Positions 29,160 through 33,696 of a DNA stretch of 33,696 nt are shown here, in pieces. Each line of letters opens with the position of its first letter. The stretch's first letter is position 1. The notes under the pieces are model-generated. The model was not told the DNA's origin, ran no database searches, and saw only the letters and a program-made list of their open reading frames with translations. Source of the DNA: a virus; the IMG/VR virus record IMGVR_UViG_3300025674_000185, positions 1 through 33,696 of that record. One strand, written 5' to 3'. The position numbers and the translations under genes are program-made.

Positions 29160-29397
29160 AATAGCACAAACAGATGCAATTAAAGATAGAAGAATGGATA
29201 TTATAAATCGTATTTCTAAAAGACGTCATTGGACTTTTAGCGACATGAATCCATATTTTGTCGAGGTTTATGAAATAATGCCAAAAATTAAAGAGGCACT
29301 ATCTTATAGAAGTTATAAAAAACAATTAAAAGTAGAAAAGGAGAAATATGAAAAAGTTGCTATGTATAATTTTGTTCGTACAAGGCTGTGCGTATAA
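29146..29397 (+). CDS. Basic early protein (83 aa)
   Basis: 83 residues: KDRRMDIINRISKRRHWTFS, then PYFVEVYEIMPKIKEALSYR and KKQLKVEKEKYEKVAMYNFV. AAGGAG precedes the ATG. Helical and basic; the last 50 bp are shared with the lipoprotein gene in another frame. A nucleic-acid-binding role is possible from the charge, with no family recognised. Confidence 0.62.
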   Translation: MKINKIAQTDAIKDRRMDIINRISKRRHWTFSDMNPYFVEVYEIMPKIKEALSYRSYKKQLKVEKEKYEKVAMYNFVRTRLCV

Positions 29398-29614
29398 TCC
29401 TGTAATTGATACTGCGGGACGTAGTGGTACTTTCAATGAAGATAAAGCTAAAGAAATAACAAACGATTTGCAACATTGTAAAATGGTTGCAGATTCTAAT
29501 ACTACTTTTTTTAGTAATATTATTTATTGGTTTGAAAGTCCTACTGCTGATACTCAACACGAATCTATTTATAGAAAGTGTTTAAGTAATCGTGGTCATT
29601 CAGTTTTAAATTAG
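29348..29614 (+). CDS. Early lipoprotein (88 aa)
   Basis: The signal peptide MKKLLCIILFVQGC ends in a lipobox-like VQGC with C14 as the lipidated residue. The mature part includes NPVIDTAGRSGTFNEDKAKE, NDLQHCKMVADSN and a terminal YRKCLSNRGHSVLN. I recall this mature pattern (VDxxGRSG...NDxxxCxxxA...CLxxRGHxVLN) in marine phage lipoproteins. An early membrane-attached lipoprotein may act in superinfection exclusion; an o-spanin-like role is less likely because it is in the early operon. Confidence 0.72.
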   Translation: MKKLLCIILFVQGCAYNPVIDTAGRSGTFNEDKAKEITNDLQHCKMVADSNTTFFSNIIYWFESPTADTQHESIYRKCLSNRGHSVLN

Positions 29615-29624
29615 AGAGGAAACT

Positions 29625-29915
29625 ATGAACAAACTAATAAAATCTGATTATATGATTAAAGGCATGGTAGAAGATTTTAAAAAGAAACCTAATGCTAAAT
29701 TGTTTAATCAAATTATAGGTCTTAAATTTAAACATATAAGACTTGAAAAAGATATTACTGCAGAGGCAGTAGTAGAAGACAATAAAATATACTTTAATTC
29801 AATTTTTGATTTATATAAATTTGAAAAAGGTATAAAAACTGATGTGTCTAAATTGTTTTGTCTTACTAAGTATTATAAGTATGACATCACACAATTATTA
29901 GAACGTCTTAACTAG
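29625..29915 (+). CDS. XRE-like helix-turn-helix early protein
   Basis: 96 residues. GLKFKHIRLEKDITAEAVVE, DNKIYFNSIFDLYKFEKGIK and LTKYYKYDITQLLERL fit a five-helix HTH of the Cro/XRE class (FxxIRLEKxxTxExV.....LxxFExG...). AGAGAGGAAAC precedes the ATG. It could be the counter-regulator to the leftward HTH protein at 26255-26614, binding the divergent control region. Confidence 0.65.
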   Translation: MNKLIKSDYMIKGMVEDFKKKPNAKLFNQIIGLKFKHIRLEKDITAEAVVEDNKIYFNSIFDLYKFEKGIKTDVSKLFCLTKYYKYDITQLLERLN

Positions 29916-29923
29916 GAGGTATG

Positions 29924-30673
29924 ATGTATATAAAACATCAATTAAAAAATGGTCTTACCTTAGACTTTGATGATGACAAACATGTTTATTATCACGAAGG
30001 TAAGAAAGTAGAAAGTGTGACAGGAATATGTGGTAATGGTATTCCTAAACCAGAACTAACAGGTTGGCTAGTTGCTACACCTATTAGAGAAATAAAGGCT
30101 CTTATCAATCATAAACTAGATAGTGGAGAAATAATTGATAGAGTTATGCTTGAAAGAATAATTGACCAAGCCAAAAACAAGACAGAAGAAATTAAAAAAG
30201 ATGCTGGACTTGTTGGAACAGTTGTTCATGGTTTGATTGAAGACTTTCTAAAAGGCAAAAAAATTCCAAACCAATCTGATGAAAAGGTTAAAAATTGTTT
30301 TAATCTATTCTTAAATTGGTGGAATACTCAAGAGTATAAAGTTGTAGAATTAGAGAAAAAAATCTACTCTAAAAAATACAATTACGCAGGTACTCTTGAT
30401 CTTGTTTTAGAAGATAGGCAAGGTAATTTAATTCTTGCTGATATTAAAACAAGTAATCATATATCGTTTGACTATACATTACAGTTAAATGCTTATAAGA
30501 ATGCGTATGAGGAAGAAACTAAATCCAAAATTTCTAAAGGGTTAATTATTAGATTACCCAAAAAAGATGGAAAGATTGAGGTTAAGGAACTTCCTTTAAA
30601 TAAACAAATGTTTAATGCTTTTCTAGGTGCTATGCATATTTGTATAGCTAAAGAATTGCATAAACAAAAATAA
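29924..30673 (+). CDS. PD-(D/E)XK exonuclease (RecB/Cas4-like)
   Basis: 249 residues if the second of two ATGs is used; AGGAGG at 29914-29919 is 4 nt from ATG 29924 but only 1 nt from ATG 29921. Counted from 29921, the motifs are GTVVHGLIEDF (H103, E107), YAGTLDLVLED (D160), LILADIKTSN (D174, K176) and LQLNAYKNAY (Q188, Y192), the complete set for a RecB-type nuclease. In phages such enzymes are found with ssDNA-binding and annealing proteins, and here a candidate of that kind follows directly. Confidence 0.85.
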   Translation: MYIKHQLKNGLTLDFDDDKHVYYHEGKKVESVTGICGNGIPKPELTGWLVATPIREIKALINHKLDSGEIIDRVMLERIIDQAKNKTEEIKKDAGLVGTVVHGLIEDFLKGKKIPNQSDEKVKNCFNLFLNWWNTQEYKVVELEKKIYSKKYNYAGTLDLVLEDRQGNLILADIKTSNHISFDYTLQLNAYKNAYEEETKSKISKGLIIRLPKKDGKIEVKELPLNKQMFNAFLGAMHICIAKELHKQK

Positions 30674-30699
30674 AAACATGAAACAAAAAAGGATAAAAC

Positions 30700-31176
30700 A
30701 TGTCAATACAAAAACAAAGCCTACCATTTTGTGGGCTTAATTTAAAAATGTATTCAACTGGAAAACAAGCTCCAGCTTTTGAATACCAAGCATCATCAAC
30801 AAAAGCTAAGTTTCAATGCAGTTTAACAAAAAAGCTGTATGATCTTACTGAAATTAATCAGTGGATTAACTCTCCAGAGGTACAAAGATATGTGCAAGCT
30901 GGATATGTTTTGAAATGGGGTAGCAAAATACAACAGGGTAAAGCTAGTCAATACTCAAATGGTATGGAATTAGCAATTACCTGTTATATGGTAAAGCCAT
31001 ATAATCAAAGTGGATATGCTAATAATAAACCTCAACAACAATACTACCAACAAGCAAATCAAGGTTATCATTTAACTGATGATAAATTGCCAGAAAGTCC
31101 AAGACAAGAAATAGACTGGGCAAAAGAAAGTCCTACTGATTTTAACCCAGATCAGTACGAACGAGAACTTGGTTAA
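30700..31176 (+). CDS. Possible ssDNA-binding protein
   Basis: 158 residues: an alpha/beta N-terminal domain to about 105 (FCGLNLKMYSTGKQAPAFEY; YVQAGYVLKWGSKIQQGKAS; MELAITCYMV) followed by a Gln/Asn/Tyr-rich linker (KPQQQYYQQANQGY) and an acidic end. Globular domain, low-complexity linker and acidic tail is the layout of SSB proteins, and the gene follows an exonuclease. No direct sequence match to OB-fold SSB is evident, so this is positional and compositional inference. Confidence 0.5.
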   Translation: MSIQKQSLPFCGLNLKMYSTGKQAPAFEYQASSTKAKFQCSLTKKLYDLTEINQWINSPEVQRYVQAGYVLKWGSKIQQGKASQYSNGMELAITCYMVKPYNQSGYANNKPQQQYYQQANQGYHLTDDKLPESPRQEIDWAKESPTDFNPDQYERELG

Positions 31177-31544
31177 TGAGTGAGCCAAAGTATATAGAAA
31201 TAAGACCAAAGACTTTTGATCCTCATAGAATTTTAGCTTATGTTGATGCGTTGGATAAACGATTAGTAAAAGCTGAAATTGAATATGATGAAGTAAAAGA
31301 TCAAGTTAATGAAGTTTTTGATTTTGTTGTTAATGAAAAAATGACAAATGATTCTATTTCTGTATCTCTTGCTAAAGTTAAAGCAACTAATGATGAAAGA
31401 TATATGAAAGTTAAAAAAGAACTTTCTGATAAAAAAAAATTATATCTTTATTCAAAGGTTGAGGCTAAGAATGGTCATAGTTATTGTGATCATTTAAAAC
31501 AACAGTCTATTAATAATTTAGCAATAGAAAAACTTACAAAATAA
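31176..31544 (+). CDS. Helical early protein, unknown (122 aa)
   Basis: 122 residues, nearly all helix with heptad-like spacing (DALDKRLVKAEIEYDEVKDQ; SLAKVKATNDERYMKVKKEL). Its ATG overlaps the upstream stop by one base, so it is co-translated with the possible SSB. I recall helical partners of this size after exonuclease/SSB genes in marine phages, with unknown function. It ends the rightward operon 6 bp before a strong hairpin. Confidence 0.65.
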   Translation: MSEPKYIEIRPKTFDPHRILAYVDALDKRLVKAEIEYDEVKDQVNEVFDFVVNEKMTNDSISVSLAKVKATNDERYMKVKKELSDKKKLYLYSKVEAKNGHSYCDHLKQQSINNLAIEKLTK

Positions 31545-31549
31545 TATTG

Positions 31550-31567
31550 TGGGGGAGAAATCCCCCA
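31550..31567. terminator. Bidirectional hairpin between converging operons
   Basis: TGGGGGA pairs with TCCCCCA around GAAA (7 bp; GNRA loop in rightward sense, TTTC in leftward sense). It lies between the stop at 31544 and the converging stop at 31571. Tails are not strongly U-rich. Confidence 0.7.
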
Positions 31568-31570
31568 TGG

Positions 31571-31816
31571 TTAATGTCTTATAATATCTAAATGTTTTAA
31601 ATCAGTATCTTCGTGTATTCCTGTATAAGTATATTCATAATCAATTAATTCTATATCATGCCTCTTTTTTATTTCAGCAATCATTTCATTTACTTTTGGA
31701 AAGTTAGGATAAATATCTATAAATCTAAAACAAACATAGCTACCATAAGGATTTGATGGAGCCTCTAATTGTAATTCCAAACTTGTGATAACTGCATCTA
31801 CTTTAATCTTTTCCAT
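31571..31816 (-). CDS. Unknown small protein (81 aa)
   Basis: 81 residues: KVDAVITSLELQLEAPSNPY, then CFRFIDIYPNFPKVNEMIAE and a terminal beta-rich region (YEYTYTGIHEDTDLKHLDII). Alpha/beta, acidic, no motifs recognised. It is the last gene of the leftward unit, ending 3 bp from the shared hairpin. Confidence 0.6.
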   Translation of the reverse strand: MEKIKVDAVITSLELQLEAPSNPYGSYVCFRFIDIYPNFPKVNEMIAEIKKRHDIELIDYEYTYTGIHEDTDLKHLDIIRH

Positions 31817-31827
31817 TCAGCATGGTA

Positions 31828-32205
31828 CTATTTTTTTCTCATGATGTCAGCACCCTTTAATCCATAAATTGCTGAAACCACTCCGATAAAAATTGCTTGA
31901 TACCAATATGGTAAGTTTGAAAAATATTCAAAGAATGTATCTAGTTTATTACGAATTTCAGGATCGTCAGAAAACACAGACCACCCCAATAGCAAAATAG
32001 GAATAGATACGAGAATAAGCACAAATTCGTCTTTGTACCCATTGTCATTACTTTCAATAACTTTTGCTTTATACTCAATTTCGCCTTTCGCCATTTGCTC
32101 AGCATGACGCATTTGAGCATCTGACATTAACTGTTTTGTAATTTGTTTGTTTTGGTAAATTTTACCAGCAGTTTTTACACCTAAAGATAATAAATTCAAC
32201 CACAT
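31828..32205 (-). CDS. Holin-like membrane protein
   Basis: 125 residues. The N-terminus is amphipathic (WLNLLSLGVKTAGKIYQNKQ, then a charged AQMRHAEQMAKGEIEYKAKV). Two membrane helices follow: FVLILVSIPILLLGWSVFS (about 61-79) and YQAIFIGVVSAIYGLKGAD (about 102-120), then a basic end RKK. I recall closely similar proteins in marine phages, often proposed as holins. The endolysin would be nearby upstream in the same direction on a circular map. The assignment as holin is inferred. Confidence 0.65.
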   Translation of the reverse strand: MWLNLLSLGVKTAGKIYQNKQITKQLMSDAQMRHAEQMAKGEIEYKAKVIESNDNGYKDEFVLILVSIPILLLGWSVFSDDPEIRNKLDTFFEYFSNLPYWYQAIFIGVVSAIYGLKGADIMRKK

Positions 32206-32206
32206 T

Positions 32207-32509
32207 TTATTCTTTCTTTAATAATTCTATTTGCATATCAATTACATGCTTTGCTTTTTCTAAATCTTTAATTTGATCTTTTTTGTCTTTCCATTTTTTG
32301 TTGTATCTTGATATGTATTTTACAACATGAGTTTGACAAGCATTAAACTCATTTGCCATAGAATACTCCAAAGGCTGTATTTTAAGGCTCTTGTAGTGAT
32401 TCCCAGCCACCTGATCGGAAAAAGCTGAATTATCGTTCTGCGTGGCTCTATGGCTCTTTAAAAGGGTGTTTTTTAACTTGTTTGAGGTCATACTATCTTT
32501 CCTATCCAT
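32207..32509 (-). CDS. DUF3310 family protein
   Basis: 100 residues. QVAGNHYKSLKIQPLEYSM (33-51), HVVKYISRYNKKWKDKKDQI and DLEKAKHVIDMQIELL make up the DUF3310 domain (sometimes labelled nucleotide-kinase-like), frequent in phages. The molecular function is unproven. Either ATG 32509 or ATG 32491 could be the start; the second has AGGAAAG at the better distance. It overlaps the phosphoesterase gene by 22 bp. Confidence 0.8.
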   Translation of the reverse strand: MDRKDSMTSNKLKNTLLKSHRATQNDNSAFSDQVAGNHYKSLKIQPLEYSMANEFNACQTHVVKYISRYNKKWKDKKDQIKDLEKAKHVIDMQIELLKKE

Positions 32510-33186
32510 TTTCCTGTTTTATCTAATACCATTGGAAGTAATCGTGGTACTCCATTTAGGATTATACCACAACCTAATATAAATCTAGTTTTAAAATTTT
32601 TTGCATACGAAAAAGCCATGGACTTTTGGTCTATCAAACAACCAACGTTCATCCCAAAGAACAAATTATCAGGATTAGCCCACCAAGATACCACAAACTT
32701 CGTATGGTAATGCCCTTGCACAGCACTCATGCCCATTGTTTGAGATACCTTTAGTATATCTGCACTGCGACCATGTGTGAAAAAACAACGTTGTCCATTT
32801 GACATTGTTAAAGTTAAATCATCAATCCATTTCCATTTTTTTGTACCTAAGAAATCTCCATAGTCTTTTAAAAATTCTTTACTCATTCCATATTTCAAAG
32901 CTCTACGATAAACTAAGCTAGAATGGTTTGAATCTACTTCTGTCATATCTGGGAATATATCTTCTAGTTCTCTTATATAAATTCTTGCTTGTTTTAATTC
33001 ATGTCCAGCAGAATATAAATCAGGATTGTGTTCGTGCATTGAGATTGCATGAAAATCTAACAAGTCGCCTATATTAATTATTGTATCTGGTTTAAATTCT
33101 TTTTTGATTTCTTTTAAAAACTTAATTGAATCTGGGTGATGATAAGGCACATGCATATCAGATATAACAAGAATTTTTTTGTGCAT
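32488..33186 (-). CDS. Calcineurin-like metallophosphoesterase
   Basis: 232 residues from ATG 33186 (a TTG two codons earlier is less likely). Motifs: ILVISDMHVPYHH (D10, H12), NIGDLLDFH (D41), VDSNHSSL (N87, H88), CFFTHGRS and AVQGHYHTKF. These are the metal-binding blocks of the phosphoesterase fold, although the usual GNH(D/E) reads SNHS here. Substrate unknown: phage homologues hydrolyse nucleic-acid ends or cyclic nucleotides, and a 2',3'-cyclic phosphate end (as left by a hammerhead) is one conceivable target. That link is speculative. Confidence 0.8.
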   Translation of the reverse strand: MHKKILVISDMHVPYHHPDSIKFLKEIKKEFKPDTIINIGDLLDFHAISMHEHNPDLYSAGHELKQARIYIRELEDIFPDMTEVDSNHSSLVYRRALKYGMSKEFLKDYGDFLGTKKWKWIDDLTLTMSNGQRCFFTHGRSADILKVSQTMGMSAVQGHYHTKFVVSWWANPDNLFFGMNVGCLIDQKSMAFSYAKNFKTRFILGCGIILNGVPRLLPMVLDKTGKWIGKIV

Positions 33187-33206
33187 ATTCAATTTGTTGT
33201 TGTATA

Positions 33207-33449
33207 TTATTTAGATAAAAAGTAAAGCACTTGACCTAAAAATATTAAAGCTATTGCTCCAACTCCATAAACTATTTTATTTGTCATTGAATCAAATTTA
33301 GTATCAAGTTTATCATTAATTTTTTCTATGTCTTCATGCATGTGTGCAAGATGATTATTCTTAATTGTTAAAATATCTTTTTTTAATCCTGTGATATGAC
33401 CATACAACGCAATAATATGTTCGCCAGTTGTTCTAGGTCTTTTAGTCAT
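33207..33449 (-). CDS. XhlA-like coiled-coil membrane protein
   Basis: 80 residues: a polar coiled coil (IIALYGHITGLKKDILTIKN; HEDIEKINDKLDTKFDSM) followed by one C-terminal membrane helix (IVYGVGAIALIFLGQVLYFL). Size and layout match XhlA/hemolysin-type phage lysis accessories. It lies in the leftward late unit shortly after the endolysin on a circular map. The ATG overlaps the stop of the virion gene (TAATG). Confidence 0.62.
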   Translation of the reverse strand: MTKRPRTTGEHIIALYGHITGLKKDILTIKNNHLAHMHEDIEKINDKLDTKFDSMTNKIVYGVGAIALIFLGQVLYFLSK

Positions 33450-33696
33450 TAGCTTTGAACCACTTTCTCTAGGATTAATTGAAACCCAGCAGAAATAGAA
33501 GTTGTAGCATCTGCTTTTGCTCTCATTTCTAAATCTGATTTTTCTGATAAAATTTCTGGTACTAAATAATCTTTTCTAAAAGGTGTTCCAAATGATGTAA
33601 CTAATGATTTAGTTTGAAAAGTATTTCCATTTAAAGGTCTTTGCATAAATTTAGCCTCAACTTCTTTTTGCTTACTTGTTCCAACATCAATAGACA
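33449..33696 (-). CDS. Virion-associated protein, C-terminal part (runs in from right edge)
   Basis: Open from the right edge to TAA 33449, reading SIDVGTSKQKEVEAKF and then MQRPLNGNTFQTKSLV, EKSDLEMRAKADATTS and SAGFQLILEKV. An internal ATG at 33646 has no ribosome site, and coding character continues upstream of it to the edge, so it is not the start. The frame matches that of the gene leaving the left edge (388 to 1). TFQTK..., EKSDxEMRA and SAGFxLIL are what I expect for the C-terminus of that same family. Confidence 0.75.
   Translation of the reverse strand, partial: SIDVGTSKQKEVEAKFMQRPLNGNTFQTKSLVTSFGTPFRKDYLVPEILSEKSDLEMRAKADATTSISAGFQLILEKVVQS

Noticed and set aside
1-33696. tRNA genes and CRISPR arrays
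   Set aside because: Reading the few non-coding stretches I found no cloverleaf-like segment and no regularly spaced repeats.

Overview
The window looks like the near-complete genome of a small, very AT-rich tailed phage. The full lambda/HK97-like head and siphovirus tail assembly order is present, with a tape measure, a lambda J-like tail tip and a frameshifted tail chaperone pair. Several tiny proteins and tail-appendage domains resemble ones I recall from marine phages of AT-rich alphaproteobacteria such as SAR11. The host is an inference. I see no integrase, tRNA or CRISPR array, so temperate growth is not supported even though a CI/Cro-like HTH gene is present.

Layout. A leftward block (26.6 kb down to 1) carries, in transcription order: an HTH regulator, small unknown genes, a Ref-like HNH nuclease, a DUF1376-type replication protein, a small HExxH protein, a ParB-like protein, a TET/JBP-type dioxygenase, a TET-associated glycosyltransferase, terminase small subunit, a cassette of micro-genes, terminase large subunit, portal, MuF protein, scaffold, major capsid, connector and tail genes, tape measure, tail tip, three appendage genes (one followed by an HNH element), M15 endolysin and three Lys-rich micro-genes. 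The last leftward gene runs off the left edge. Its apparent C-terminal half re-enters in the same frame at the right edge, which supports a circular or circularly permuted molecule. The leftward block then continues from 33.7 to 31.6 kb with an XhlA-like membrane protein, a phosphoesterase, a DUF3310 protein and a holin-like protein. A rightward early block (27.1-31.5 kb) starts from a near-consensus sigma70 promoter. It carries small early proteins, DUF932, a lipoprotein, an XRE-type regulator, a PD-(D/E)XK nuclease and a possible ssDNA-binding protein. The two blocks converge on a GAAA-loop hairpin at 31.55 kb.

Most notable signals. (1) Two complete hammerhead ribozyme folds lie in 5' leaders of the rightward operon: a type III fold before the first gene and a type II fold before DUF932. 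Both have an extra U after the CUGAUGA core and a predicted loop-loop contact that differs in sequence but is preserved in pairing. (2) A ParB / TET-JBP / glycosyltransferase operon suggests glycosylated hydroxymethyl-base DNA, yet no C5-methyltransferase is visible, so thymine or host-made 5mC must be considered as substrate. (3) An HNH endonuclease ORF follows a tail-fibre gene, and the last 37 bp of that gene recur, diverged, at the end of the HNH ORF. This suggests an element that supplies its target with a replacement C-terminus. (4) A textbook -1 frameshift signal joins the two tail-assembly chaperone frames.

Many genes overlap as ATGA or TAATG, so translational coupling is pervasive and many genuine genes are only 31-60 codons long.
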